Shown piece by piece: positions 1-8,845 of a stretch of DNA of 32,359 bases. Each line of letters starts with the position of its first letter. Position 1 is the stretch's first letter. Under the pieces are notes generated by a model. That model had not been told where the DNA came from. It saw only the letters and a program-made list of their open reading frames with translations, and did no database searches. Source of the DNA: Rhizobium halophilum. Lineage in GTDB: Bacteria > Pseudomonadota > Alphaproteobacteria > Rhizobiales > Rhizobiaceae. The translations under genes and the position numbers were made by a program. The stretch lies in contig NZ_JAKJHS010000018.1 of NCBI RefSeq assembly GCF_021648825.1, positions 1 through 32,359 of the forward strand. The letters are read 5' to 3'.

Positions 1-96
1 GCCCCGCTAAACAAGCACATTCGCGCGACGTTCTACGGCGGTGGAGCCGAAGGATACACAGACTATCCCTTCCTGGCTGCACATAAGGCTGCCTAG
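1..96 (+). CDS. nemA: Old yellow enzyme family flavin oxidoreductase, NemA-like (C-terminal fragment)
   Basis: The window opens inside a gene; the last 31 codons run in frame 1 to a TAG at 94-96. The tail contains RATFYGGGAEGYTDYPFL, which is close to the C-terminus I know from pentaerythritol tetranitrate reductase and N-ethylmaleimide reductase (FYGGGAEGYTDYPSL). These are FMN-dependent, NADPH-using cytoplasmic enzymes that reduce activated alkenes and nitro or nitrate-ester compounds. The TIM-barrel and flavin-binding residues lie outside the window, so activity cannot be judged. The family call rests on the short tail, but that tail is characteristic. Confidence 0.85.
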   Translation, partial: APLNKHIRATFYGGGAEGYTDYPFLAAHKAA

Positions 97-107
97 GTGA
101 AGGTTTG

Positions 108-135
108 GACGGAACTGGCGGACGCCAGTTCCGTC
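108..135. terminator. Perfect 28-nt palindrome downstream of the NemA-like gene
   Basis: The segment from G108 to C135 is a perfect inverted repeat: GGAACTGGCG at 111-120 mirrors CGCCAGTTCC at 123-132, and the symmetry extends to 13 bp per arm around a central GA. It starts 12 nt after the stop codon, the usual place for a transcription terminator. No T-run follows, so it could act as a rho-independent terminator only weakly. A protein-binding dyad ahead of the pseudoazurin gene is an alternative. Confidence 0.5.
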
Positions 136-277
136 GGTGGCCACAAGGTCCTATCGAACCGGCTTCGAGTGCTGTCACCTTGCGAGATTGGCGAGAGGCC
201 TCGGGGCAATGGTTATCAGAAGCTTGTATAGTCGCGCCTTGCGAATAGGTGCGTGAGCATGTCGAAAGGGAATATCG

Positions 278-727
278 ATGAGCAAAGTAAAAGACGCGTT
301 TGTGGTTGGCGCAATCGTCTTGGGGGCGTCCGCCGTCTGCGCCAACGCCGCAGACCATGAAGTGAAAATGCTCAACAAGGGAACGGAGGGCGCCATGGTG
401 TTCGAGCCCTCAGCGCTAAAGATTGCGCCCGGAGACACCGTTACCTTCGTGGCCACCGACAAGTCGCACAATGCCGAAACCATCGCCGGCCTTTTTCCCG
501 ACGGAGCGAAAGCGTTCAAGGGCAAGTTGAACGAAAGCATCAAAGTGACGTTCGACGTACCCGGCGCGTATGCCATCAAATGCGCACCTCATATCGCAAT
601 GGGCATGGTGGCGCTTATTTTGGTCGGTGACGCTCCCGCAAATTTGGAGACCATTAAGGCAGCGAAACTCCCGAAGAAGGCGAGAGAGCGGCTAGCCGCG
701 GAAATAGCTGCAGCAGCAGACGGCTGA
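278..727 (+). CDS. Pseudoazurin (periplasmic type I blue copper protein)
   Basis: This 149-residue protein has a Sec signal peptide (residues 1 to about 24, ending A-N-A-A) and a single cupredoxin domain. The four type I copper ligands are all visible: His64 (in KSHNAETI), Cys102, His105 and Met110, the last three in [10 protein letters not shown] with pseudoazurin spacing. Pseudoazurins carry electrons in the periplasm, classically to copper nitrite reductase or nitrous oxide reductase and in some cases cytochrome c peroxidase. The ATG at 278 is preceded by AAAGGG at 265-270. No nitrite reductase gene lies in the window, but a di-haem peroxidase that could use such a donor is encoded near 23.3-24.3 kb. 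I saw no clear FNR/NnrR box upstream. Confidence 0.93.
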   Translation: MSKVKDAFVVGAIVLGASAVCANAADHEVKMLNKGTEGAMVFEPSALKIAPGDTVTFVATDKSHNAETIAGLFPDGAKAFKGKLNESIKVTFDVPGAYAIKCAPHIAMGMVALILVGDAPANLETIKAAKLPKKARERLAAEIAAAADG

Positions 728-1483
728 GCCTGTCTGGCCATTGGAGCGGAGTGATTCCGTCGCTCCGCCACGTCGCCTTGCCAAACCATCTGTACCGGCC
801 AAAGAGTGCGCTCCAAGGGCCAAGCCCGGGCTGGTGCGAAGCGGCAGCGCGATCTGGCTGAGTTGTAGCTCGAACTCTGGGACCGGAAGCCGGCCGAAGA
901 AACCAACGCCGCTTGCCATGTCTTTTGTGGCGCGGACGAGCTGGCAGGCAGATGTTGGATGTCTGCCGATGATGCTTCTGAGCCTGTTCTTTGAGTCCCC
1001 AGTTGAACGGACTGATTCCGTTGGATCCGCGATAATGCTCTACAGGCGATCGTCACCATATCTCATGCATCATGGCCGTTTCTGAGGAATTACGACAGTG
1101 CGGTGCGTATGTGTGTCGCACAGCCGGCGCTGAGCGGGTAGGTGCAGGCGCTGCAGAAGTCTGGGCGTGCAGCTGCTTCATCGCAGCATGCGGCGGGTGG
1201 AGCTGACGCGGGCAGGGAGCCTTCTACGACCGCTGCATCACGATCCTCGGCGACATTAAGCCTTCGGCCAAATCCGGCCGGTGGAGGACACGGCCCACTG
1301 CGGTTCTTTTCCATCCCCATGAGCGGTATCTTCTGGCGGTCTAAGGACAGTCCGCTTGCCGCCATGGCAATCTCGGTATCGACCAATCCGCACTTGATCT
1401 TACGACAGACCCGCGATTACAGCTTCAAACGCGCAGCCTTGGACGTGTTTCAAGTGGCCTGAATAAAATCTCAGCCAGAAACT
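728..1483. other. Gene-poor region after pseudoazurin
   Basis: About 750 bp with several open frames on both strands. None has a convincing ribosome binding site, recognisable domain or consistent codon pattern, and none matches a family I know. It may be decayed coding sequence. No tRNA, insertion-sequence ends or clear promoter were found. Confidence 0.4.
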
Positions 1484-1501
1484 GCGAGCTTGATAGCTCG
1501 C
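1484..1501 (-). terminator. Hairpin downstream of the condensation-domain gene
   Basis: GCGAGCT (1484-1490) and AGCTCGC (1495-1501) form a 7-bp stem with a 4-nt loop. It lies 14 nt beyond the minus-strand stop codon at 1516. Read on the minus strand it is followed by AGTTTCT, so it may be a weak intrinsic terminator for that gene. Confidence 0.4.
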
Positions 1502-1515
1502 GGATCTACCGTCTT

Positions 1516-2799
1516 TTAGAGGTCAAATGCCTGCGACAGGATAGCGATCATCTGCGGAAGGCACTCAGCCACGTGATCAGGATGGCTTTCTGTAAGACGG
1601 AGGATCCCGCCATATGTGGAGGCCCCTACCATGCGCTCGTTCCTGATCCGTCCTAAGACCATCGGTCCCCAGATGGCCTGCAGTTTAACTCGCGGGCCAG
1701 ATGACCTTGGTTGCAGAACTCCCAAGTTCGAAACGACCGCATCATAGCGCAGCAAGCCGATTAACCCGCACGCCAGTTCAATGCTGGACAGTGGAGGGAG
1801 AGTTCTCTCCAAATTAGACGCGGACAGCGCAACTGCCTCCTTCGACCGCAGCGCCCGAAGCTCGCGGCTGAAAGCCCGAGCTCTGTCCCAGAAGGGGACC
1901 GCATTTCCAGCGGTCAAGCGAACAAGTCCAACAGTAAGGAAGACGCCTATCTCCGACGGATCGATGCCCGCAAATTGGCGCACGCTAATCGGAGATGCCA
2001 CTAAATAATGATCGCGATCATGTCTCGCAGCATTTGCGGCGGCTATGGCTGCACCGAGGGCTCCTTGTACAGTTGCTCGCTCTTCTTTGCTCCGAGCAAC
2101 GAGTGTTGCAGTGAAATCGGCATCGAGCTCGATAGAGGCCACCCTGGGGACATCGCCCTCGAACTCCCGCCATAGAGGTTCCCGGCCGACTTCTTCGAGG
2201 TCGGGGCGAGCCGCCGCGGAGATACTTTCTTGATCCGACGAATTTTGTGGCGGGACGAACGGCAATAATTGTTCCACAGGTGGGCGGGTCGGTGCAGGTA
2301 GTAGCTCTGAGGAGTTCAACGCAGCAACCAAATCGTCAAGAAATGCCACAGCAGAAAGACCGTCAGCTAGCGCGTGATGAAACGTCAGAACAAGTGTCAG
2401 TTCACGCTGGTTTTGCGGCTCACGAAGAGCCGTCATCCGCAAAAGCGGTGCTTGCGATGGATTGAAAGGCGTTGCCAGCTCGGCCTCGACGACTGAATGC
2501 CAAGTTGATGCTGGATCCAATGTATGGTCCTTCACCGGAATTTCTCTCGGGTTGTAAAGAAAGTGGGGGCCATCCTCCTTATCTTGGATTGAATAGTTCA
2601 GCCTGATGTGACGTGCCTGCACTTTGTCTAGAGCTTCCGCAAGGTCGTGCACATCAATCTCACCCGCGAGCTTTCCAACGATGCAGAAGTGGCGGTGATG
2701 TAGCTTCGAGTAAAGATAAAGGAGACGCTCTTGCGCGCCAAGCGGCCGGCCTTTCTGCTCCACAACGGTTCGTGCTTCGTTGATTTTAGAACCTGTCAT
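1516..2799 (-). CDS. Stand-alone condensation-domain acyltransferase (PapA/WES-like superfamily)
   Basis: This 427-residue protein belongs to the CoA-dependent acyltransferase superfamily that includes NRPS condensation domains, PapA5 and chloramphenicol acetyltransferase. The active-site motif HHxxxDG is intact as HHALADG at residues 141-147, with His142 the expected catalytic base. The length fits one complete two-lobed domain with no carrier or adenylation module attached. The start at 2799 (M-T-G-S-K) is chosen because GGAGGG sits 7 nt upstream; an ATG at 2832 would add 11 residues but has no such site. Substrates cannot be read from the sequence. Esterification of an alcohol or amine with an acyl-CoA or acyl-carrier thioester is the family reaction. 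No NRPS, PKS or acyl-carrier gene lies nearby, so it may act on a product made elsewhere. It appears monocistronic. Confidence 0.8.
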   Translation of the reverse strand: MTGSKINEARTVVEQKGRPLGAQERLLYLYSKLHHRHFCIVGKLAGEIDVHDLAEALDKVQARHIRLNYSIQDKEDGPHFLYNPREIPVKDHTLDPASTWHSVVEAELATPFNPSQAPLLRMTALREPQNQRELTLVLTFHHALADGLSAVAFLDDLVAALNSSELLPAPTRPPVEQLLPFVPPQNSSDQESISAAARPDLEEVGREPLWREFEGDVPRVASIELDADFTATLVARSKEERATVQGALGAAIAAANAARHDRDHYLVASPISVRQFAGIDPSEIGVFLTVGLVRLTAGNAVPFWDRARAFSRELRALRSKEAVALSASNLERTLPPLSSIELACGLIGLLRYDAVVSNLGVLQPRSSGPRVKLQAIWGPMVLGRIRNERMVGASTYGGILRLTESHPDHVAECLPQMIAILSQAFDL

Positions 2800-3421
2800 G
2801 ACATGACCCTCCAGAGAGGATAACGGTAGCATGTAACCCGGTCGCAGAGGTTTCAGATGACCCTGATTTGTATTGCAAAGCTAACCGATTAGCCGCCGCT
2901 TTGTTTTGCTGGTGTGCGCCGTCTCCAGAACCCGGCGTGCACGGCCTACTGACGGCGCTTGTTGCGGAATGAAATCGAACCGGAGCGGTTATTGACGCTT
3001 GACGACAGCCGTGTTCTAGCCTCTGCAATCGGATTCACGATGCCGGCAGGATGGTGCCATTGCAAGCTAAGCAGCCTCTGGAGCCTGGGGCAGCAGCTAA
3101 GAGTCGAGCTGGTAGTAGGGCTCAGATGGCGCTGTAGCCCGCACAACAAGCCCGGAGCATCGAGCGCCGCCACGTGGGCCTGAGATACCGTGACATTACC
3201 ATCTCGACAATGCCATTGATCTTAGGTTTTGCTGCTGAGGAAGCCACGGAACTGGCCGCCGCTTGGCGCAGAGTTAACCGTTCCTCCTTCGAGTTCGCAG
3301 GCTTGGTACTTCAAATCTCGCAAGCGACGTCTAAAGGAGGGTACTGATCTTGAGACCGTCAGGGCGCACTGATTGAATGGGATCTCCTGCCGGTGCAAGA
3401 CGCAATCATCAGCGGCGTGAA
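2800..3421. other. Gene-poor region with one possible small ORF remnant
   Basis: About 620 bp without a convincing gene. On the plus strand, 3210-3347 encodes a 45-residue frame (starts M-P-L-I-L-G-F-A-A, ends S-K-G-G-Y) whose open frame extends back to 3138. Its composition is protein-like (an E-E-A-T-E-L helix, W-R-R-V-N-R), yet I do not recognise a family. There is no ribosome binding site ahead of it. It is best treated as a remnant. No RNA genes or long repeats were seen. Confidence 0.3.
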
Positions 3422-3751
3422 CTATCCGGTGATCTCGAGCGCTTGAATCAGATCGCCATCGAGCACGAAGAAGTAGCGCAAGTCCACTGGGCTGCCTGGA
3501 AAACTACCAGCCAAGCGGCTTGAGACAACTGTCCGCCTGTCGTCGGTGCTGATCTCGAAAGGCTCTACCGTGTAATGATATTTCTTGGATGATTTGTTTT
3601 TCCATCCTTTGATCTCATCCCGTCCCAGATAGATTTCACCTTCGTCCTTGACGAAGGCCGTCTCGACCAAACACTCCGAGACTTCAACGGCGTTGCCCCT
3701 CTTGTCCGCAGCAAAATAAGCCGCGATTGCTTTGGGTAGTTGGATAGCCAT
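3422..3751 (-). CDS. NTF2-like / SnoaL-like small protein
   Basis: A complete 109-residue protein that begins with an amphipathic helix (residues 4-15, PKAIAAYFAADKRG) followed by the E-V-S-E-C-L-V-E-T-A-F-V-K-D-E-G pattern typical of the NTF2-like cone fold, and ends in beta strands around D-L-R-Y-F-F-V-L-D-G-D. Proteins of this type bind small hydrophobic molecules or act as isomerases or cyclases, but no catalytic residue set is identifiable here. The start is supported by AAGGAGA located 8 nt before the ATG. It lies downstream of the SDR gene on the same strand with a 334-bp gap. Co-transcription is possible but not shown. Rhizobial genomes often pair such proteins with short-chain dehydrogenases. 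Confidence 0.8.
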   Translation of the reverse strand: MAIQLPKAIAAYFAADKRGNAVEVSECLVETAFVKDEGEIYLGRDEIKGWKNKSSKKYHYTVEPFEISTDDRRTVVSSRLAGSFPGSPVDLRYFFVLDGDLIQALEITG

Positions 3752-4085
3752 GAGTGATTCTCCTTGATATTGTATGGAACCTGTTTCAACGCAGGTCTAA
3801 GGGCAGCACACGCGCTTGGGTGACGGCGAGTTGCGTGGCTATCAGCGCGTCCAGGATCCTGTTTGCTTGAGCGGGTCTGTCGGCGCTGATTAACACTTAA
3901 TATTGCGACATTTGGTGTCCTTCGCCTTGTCTAAGGCTGCTCGTGGAGGCGGCCCATTGCCGTAAGCCGTAACGGCACAGGGCGACGCCTGAAAAATTAT
4001 GTTGGGTCGCGAGTCACTGCTGCTTTGCAGAGATCGCCTTTGCCTCTGATCTAGTGTCGGCGCTAGGGTAGCAGGCGCTTCGCGC
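3752..4085. other. Intergenic gap between NTF2-like and SDR genes
   Basis: 334 bp. The only structure noted is a short inverted repeat, TGCCGT (3958-3963) with ACGGCA (3972-3977). No gene, promoter or terminator can be supported. Confidence 0.35.
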
Positions 4086-4865
4086 TCACACCGTTGGGAC
4101 CGTTCCGCCATCGATGATGTATTCGGTGCCGGTGATCGATGCAGCCCGCTCAGATGCCAGGAAGGCGATCAGATTAGCAACTTCCTCAGGTTTCGCAGGC
4201 CGCCCGAGCGGTATGCCGCCCAAGGCCTCCATGATCATCTGCTTCCCGACCTCGTAATCTCCATCAGCCTGCTCGGCCAACCGCTGTGCGAGGCGAATCG
4301 AGGCCTCCGTCTCAATCCAGCCTGGCGAGACGCGCACCACCCGCACGCCCTTTGATGTAACTTCCTTCGACAGCGCCTTGCTGTAAGTGGAGAGAGCAGC
4401 CTTCGCAGCGGCATAGGCGGTCGTCGACTCCGGCAGCGGCAGTACTCTCTGGATCGACGAGACGTGGATCACGACACCGCTGCCCTGGCCGATCATGCCA
4501 GGCACGAGCTCTCGATCGAGGCGGACGGCGGGGAACAGGTTGAGGTTAAGCTCTGTCTCCCACTGCTTGTCATCTAATGCGGCAAATCCGCCGCCTGGGG
4601 CGGATGAACCACCAAGCATATGGACGATGACGTCAAGCCCACCCAGGCGTTCCCTAACCGCATTGGAAACATGCACGACGCCATCGGATGTGGTGAGATC
4701 GGCTGCGGTGAAGAGCTCCTCAGGAAAACCTTCGGGTCTCGATCGCGCCGCCGTGATGACCTGGGCGCCGTGATCACGAAACAGCTCAACAGTGGCTCTG
4801 CCAGTGCCCTTGGTGCCGGCGGTGACAAGCACGCGCTTGCCGTTCAGATTGAGAAAGTCGTTCAT
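4086..4865 (-). CDS. Short-chain dehydrogenase/reductase (classical SDR)
   Basis: A 259-residue single-domain Rossmann enzyme of normal classical-SDR length. The nucleotide-binding glycine motif is TAGTKGTG at 15-22 (usual form TGxxxGxG, so the second position is Ala). The catalytic triad is present: Ser136 or Ser137 in I-H-V-S-S, Tyr151 and Lys155 in YAAAK. P-G-W at 181-183 corresponds to the family P-G motif, and the C-terminus has the usual [12 protein letters not shown]. Arg41 after the second strand favours NADP(H). The start at 4865 is preferred because GGGAG lies 7 nt upstream; in-frame ATGs further out lack one. It diverges from a LysR-type regulator across 125-140 bp, a classic layout for a regulator controlling its neighbour. 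The substrate is unknown. Confidence 0.88.
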   Translation of the reverse strand: MNDFLNLNGKRVLVTAGTKGTGRATVELFRDHGAQVITAARSRPEGFPEELFTAADLTTSDGVVHVSNAVRERLGGLDVIVHMLGGSSAPGGGFAALDDKQWETELNLNLFPAVRLDRELVPGMIGQGSGVVIHVSSIQRVLPLPESTTAYAAAKAALSTYSKALSKEVTSKGVRVVRVSPGWIETEASIRLAQRLAEQADGDYEVGKQMIMEALGGIPLGRPAKPEEVANLIAFLASERAASITGTEYIIDGGTVPTV

Positions 4866-4990
4866 CAGCATACTCCCGATGCCTTGCATTGCTCAAAGAG
4901 GAAATTGCCTGTGTAATTGATGTACATGCCTGCGCTCCTTTTGGACGGTTCGTTCACAAGGAAGGTAGCACTCGACAATTATGTGGATAA

Positions 4991-5953
4991 GTGGGACAAG
5001 GCGGGATGAGGAATGGCCTAGATCGGGATAATGATAAGACTGGCCTGACGGAACTCAACGCTGTGATTGCAATTGCGCGGAGAGGCACGTTTCGCGCGGC
5101 TGCCATCGATCTTAACATGTCGACAACTGCGCTAAGTCTCGCGATAGGGAAGCTGGAGGCAAGCCTGGGCGTGCGACTGTTCAATCGCACGACCCGGAGC
5201 GTGTCGTTGACAGGCGCAGGTCGATTGTTTGTTGAGCAGGTGGGCCCTGCACTTCAGGACCTCCGGAGTGCGCTTGATGCAGTGCGTTCGGAGCGTGACA
5301 CCCCTTCAGGCACGATCAGAATCAACGCAGCTCCATTCGCCGCGCGAGACATCATCTCGCCACTGGTCCTCGAGTTTCTGCGCCGATATCCAGATATGAT
5401 CGTCGATATTGTGACTGAAGGCCGGTTGGTCGATATCGTTGCCGACGGTTTCGACATTGGCGTTCGCGTCGCGGGCCTCGTTCCCACCGACATGATCACG
5501 GTGCCTCTGGGGCGCGCGCAGCGATATGCCATCGTCGCTTCTCCTGATTACCTTGAGAAGCACGGGACGCCTCTGGTGCCGCCGGACCTCCTCAATCACC
5601 AATGCATCCGTGTGCGGTTGCCGGATGGGTCGCTCTTCAGATGGCGCTTCGAAAAAGACGGAGAAACGGCACAGATCGATGTCAGGGGGCCGATAATTCT
5701 CGATGAAGCGAACCTTTCGCGGGTCGCTGTCCTGGAGGCCACGGGGATAGGCCTCTTCATGGAGCAAAGCGTCATGGAGGATATAGAGACGGGTCGCCTC
5801 ATACGAGTGCTTGACGATTGGACGCCGCCATTTCCGGGACTCTGCCTCTACTATCCGGGTCGTCGAAATCTCTCAGCCGGTGTTAAAGCGTTTCTGGCGC
5901 TTGCCAGGGTTCATGCTGCCGGCCGATCCCGGAACGAGCGCAGATGCCGCTAG
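4991..5953 (+). CDS. LysR-type transcriptional regulator
   Basis: The protein has an N-terminal winged helix-turn-helix (about residues 18-77, with [11 protein letters not shown] and [20 protein letters not shown], the LysR hallmark) and a periplasmic-binding-protein-like effector domain to the C-terminus. With 320 residues from a GTG at 4991 or 315 from the ATG at 5006, it has normal family length; the AAGGCGGG just before 5006 is too close to decide between them. The closest look is to the Rhizobiales/Burkholderia group of LysR proteins with a D-G-x-D-x-G-V-R-V segment. It is divergent from the SDR gene and most likely controls it. A TGTA-N7-TACA dyad in the shared promoter (about 4911-4925) is a tentative binding site. 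Confidence 0.9.
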   Translation: MGQGGMRNGLDRDNDKTGLTELNAVIAIARRGTFRAAAIDLNMSTTALSLAIGKLEASLGVRLFNRTTRSVSLTGAGRLFVEQVGPALQDLRSALDAVRSERDTPSGTIRINAAPFAARDIISPLVLEFLRRYPDMIVDIVTEGRLVDIVADGFDIGVRVAGLVPTDMITVPLGRAQRYAIVASPDYLEKHGTPLVPPDLLNHQCIRVRLPDGSLFRWRFEKDGETAQIDVRGPIILDEANLSRVAVLEATGIGLFMEQSVMEDIETGRLIRVLDDWTPPFPGLCLYYPGRRNLSAGVKAFLALARVHAAGRSRNERRCR

Positions 5954-6515
5954 AGAGTTAGTTCCGGATAGGTCGCACTCGCAGGAACAGAGACTGAGGC
6001 CCAAATCTGCGAGCGATTAGAGCCTGTATTTCAACAAGTGAAGCAACCACCTCTGGACGAGGTTTTCCAGGCAGCCCTGTTCCCATCTCAAACAGAAAGC
6101 GCCGGGCGATGGAATTGAGTTATAGGGCCAGCGCGCCCTCGGTCGTTTTCTACCTCCAGAAGTGACTGAGGTTCTTCACGCAAAGATAGAAACCCAGCAA
6201 GCAGCTGTCGAGGACCCTTACCCAATGCGTCCGACGTGGCCATACCGACGGCATGAAATTTCGTAGCATGGTGGCCGACGCGGCTTTCTGCGTGAAGTTG
6301 CGGGAACGACGGACATGCTAGTGGTCGGACGCCGATCCGGAGGGCAGGCAGGCTTCTGATCGTGTTGTAAATGTAATCGTCTAAGCCTAGGCTGACGCAG
6401 TCCCGTAGCATTCCATTGGTGACGTGGCCCGGGAAAAGCCGCTGCATATGAGTGGCTGCAAGCCTCAAGATGTGGATGCTACGACAGTGCGAACTGCAAC
6501 AGCGAAGGGAGACGA
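5954..6515. other. Gene-poor region between LysR and PAP2 genes
   Basis: About 560 bp. The minus strand carries an uninterrupted frame from 6447 or 6522 down to 6088 (about 119-144 codons) with fairly protein-like composition but no recognisable domain and no good ribosome binding site. It overlaps the PAP2 start if the outer ATG is used. I do not call it a gene. No repeats or RNA genes seen. Confidence 0.3.
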
Positions 6516-7160
6516 ATGACAAGAGATTGTGCTCTTGAGAGGAGCACTCATCGCAGCATCCGCTGGCTTGCCATCGGCGCCTCTGCTGCTCTTCTCATCG
6601 CTCTGGAAAGAAATGTAGCCTTTCTGGTTCGCCAGTTTCCTGAGAAGGTGAGAGCGTTCTTCGCCCTGGTTTCTAGTGTGACGGAGCCAGTGTTGGTCCT
6701 GCCGCTTTTGGCTGCCATACTCGCTATTGCATTACTTCGATCTGGAAAGCGTGGGTGCCATCTCCCGGTCAAGGTGGCCGCTATTTGTCTCATCAGCGGA
6801 ACATGCGCGCTGGTGCTTGCCTTACTCGGCAAAGTGCCGCTCGGGCGAGCCCGCCCGCAAATTACTGGGGAATTGGACCCTCTGGTATTTAAGCCTTTCG
6901 GTGGGTCAGCCGCGTTCGAATCTCTTCCCTCGGCGCAAGCGGCAACAACCGCGGCAATTTGCATTTGCCTTGCAACATACGCTCCCAGGTCGCGGTTGAT
7001 CGTTCTGCCCTGCATGGTCCTCATCGGACTATCACGCGTCGTGATTGAGCGTCACTGGGTAAGTGACGTCGTTGCCGGATGGATGGCGGGCTGGCTCGCA
7101 GCCTCGATGACTCTCCTGTTGTTCCGTCGTATGCTCGGGACCGGCGAGCGGGGCATGTGA
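6516..7160 (+). CDS. PAP2-family membrane phosphatase with altered motif 2
   Basis: A 214-residue membrane protein with about five or six hydrophobic segments (around 18-36, 55-76, 87-106, 144-156, 160-176, 186-204). It has the three-part PAP2 signature: K106-x6-R113-P114 (KVPLGRARP), motif 2 at 138-141, and motif 3 S173-R174-x5-H180-x3-D184. Family members dephosphorylate lipid phosphates such as phosphatidate, undecaprenyl diphosphate or lipid A phosphates on the periplasmic side. In motif 2 the usual P-S-G-H reads P-S-A-Q: the histidine thought to protonate the leaving group is Gln141. The nucleophile histidine (180) is kept. Activity may therefore be reduced or changed. AAGGGAGA precedes the ATG. 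The gene stands alone, followed by a small GGCCG/CGGCC hairpin (7209-7222). Confidence 0.85.
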   Translation: MTRDCALERSTHRSIRWLAIGASAALLIALERNVAFLVRQFPEKVRAFFALVSSVTEPVLVLPLLAAILAIALLRSGKRGCHLPVKVAAICLISGTCALVLALLGKVPLGRARPQITGELDPLVFKPFGGSAAFESLPSAQAATTAAICICLATYAPRSRLIVLPCMVLIGLSRVVIERHWVSDVVAGWMAGWLAASMTLLLFRRMLGTGERGM

Positions 7161-7222
7161 CACGCTATCGTGACCGCAAGAAGTAGAATATGCCCATTCA
7201 ATTGCTAAGGCCGCCACCGGCC

Positions 7223-8094
7223 CTACCAGATGCAGTCAGCGAAGACGTCCAGTGAGATCTTGAGGTGCCGCCTACCTAGAACCTCTTCCGCGGGTAACCT
7301 GCCGCCCCGTAAGTTGACCTGCAGCGCATGCAATATCAGCTTCCGCATCGGTAGCGATTTATCGCGTGCTTTGCGCAGCTGGATGAAATCCGCTGCCGAC
7401 TTCCCGCTCACGTGCCGATTGCTGAGCTTTTGTTGAAAATATGCTCGCTTTATAACGAACAGCGCCTCCTCCTGGCCGGTAACGTGGCGTGAATAGGCGC
7501 GTTGTATTGGTAGCGCCAGAACGGACTGGATAGAACTCCAGAGCGCAGATGCGCAACCACCGGGAAAGCCGGCGCGGACCGAGCCACTGGCTGGCACAAA
7601 CGGTGTATCATCGAAGAATGCCGCATCACCGACGACATAAGTGACAGACGCCCGCGTATGACCGGGAGTGTAAATAACGTGAGCTTCGATATTTCCGTTT
7701 CTGAAGCTCTCGCCGTCACGAAAAAGACGATCCCATTGCGACTCCGTCGCATGGGAAGTCAGTCCAATTGTATATTTTCTTCCATGTCGCCTGAACTAAC
7801 GTAATGTGCTCACCGATTGCTGAGGTGCGCCTAGCCGCTCCCTCATATAATGAGCCGCTGAGAAGTGGTCGGCGTGAGGATGTGTGTCGAGGATCCAGTC
7901 CACGACAGTCAGGCAATTGTCAGCAACATGCTGTAAGATGATATCTGCGTTAGTGGTTGCTGTTGAACCGGATTTTCGTCATAGTAGAGTACCGGATCGA
8001 TGATGGCACATCGTTTAGGCGTGGGGTCTGTAACTACGTACTGGAGCGAGCCGGTGCGGGTGTCATGGAAAGCCGGTACTACCAGGCAATGCAT
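7223..8094 (-). pseudogene. Decayed metallo-beta-lactamase-fold hydrolase (Blh / persulfide-dioxygenase-like)
   Basis: Pieces of one protein lie in order on the minus strand but in shifting frames. About 8094-7950 gives an N-terminus with Y-V-V-T-D-P-T-P-K-R-C-A-I-I-D-P-V-L. A frame change then gives the intact metal motif THPHADHFSAAHYMR (near 7880). A further change gives AIGEHITLVQATWKKIYNW, then a change to W-D-R-L-F-R-D-G and YTPGHTRASVTYVVGDAA, and finally HALQVNLRGGRLP and the stop at 7223. Between 7560 and 7430 the expected T-R-L-F-T..Y-R-P-G-G block is in yet another frame. That is at least four or five frameshifts, so no functional product is expected. The intact family binds two metals or one Fe and handles glutathione persulfide or related thiol adducts; in rhizobia it is often paired with a thiol-redox regulator. 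Confidence 0.85.
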
Positions 8095-8845
8095 TGTCGA
8101 CCCATATGGAGCTGTCGAGGTGCGTGAGACTCCATCACCAGTCAATCGATACTATGTGACGCTTCAGAGGTCTCTCTTCGCTAGCTACAGATACCGAGTT
8201 ACCCTCAGATTTCATTGCATGCCCGTGTCATGTCGAGCGTAATAACTGCAATGCAGCCTGTTGTCCCGGCCGTTCAGCCTGGGGGGCGCCGTCGGGCAGG
8301 TGGTGCTACATCCTGCCGTCTCAAACACATACAACAATCGGCTTTTGGCTGATTTAGGGCGGCTACGAGAACCTAAGCCTCGTTCGCGACGTCCGACTTG
8401 CTTCCAAAAAAAGCAAGCTCATCCCATTGATTGGGTGGCCGCCGGAAAGAGCCTGACCAGATTACAAGTTACCAAGGCGGTGGCGCGATTGCAGCAAACG
8501 CATTTCTTGCGTTGATGAAGATAGCGTAGCCAAGCTTTTTGATCCCTTGCCACAAGTTGTGCATTGACATCGAATTCTCCCAACCAGGCATCTCCATGTG
8601 GAAAGCGGTCGAGACATCTTCTGCGAATATTGTTATCCCGTTACGGGTGCAGGCACTTCGCGTTTCAGCTGCAACACCGGTGCGTGGCTAGCCGCGGTAG
8701 AGGATCATGTTGCAGTGCGTCCAGTTCATCGGCGAGGGGCCGAGAAGCTGCCATCCAGCGAGATTATCCTTTCAATCCGAAACATTTTTTGGCAATGAAT
8801 TAGGGAGGTTCAAACTCGAGCACTCTCAAAGGATCAGAGGACACG
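8095..8845. other. Decayed or non-coding region upstream of the FixJ-type regulator
   Basis: About 750 bp with no credible intact gene. One plus-strand fragment near 8463-8529 reads Y-Q-G-G-G-A-I-A-A-N-A-F-L-A-L-M-K-I-A then stop, which looks like the end of a real protein whose upstream part is lost, but I cannot name the family. The promoter of the regulator at 8846 should lie in the last 100 bp. Confidence 0.3.

Noticed and set aside
741..1085. Plus-strand open frame of 114 codons after pseudoazurin
   Set aside because: No ribosome binding site, low-complexity serine/arginine/proline composition, overlapping open frames on the other strand, and no family resemblance.
5063..5074. GATTGCAATTGC, resembling a vir-box core
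   Set aside because: It lies inside the LysR coding region and lacks the A-rich flank of the TNCAATTGAAAY consensus.
6088..6522. Minus-strand open frame of up to 144 codons
   Set aside because: Composition is partly protein-like, but there is no good start site and no recognisable domain, and it runs into the PAP2 start; noted in the region entry rather than called.
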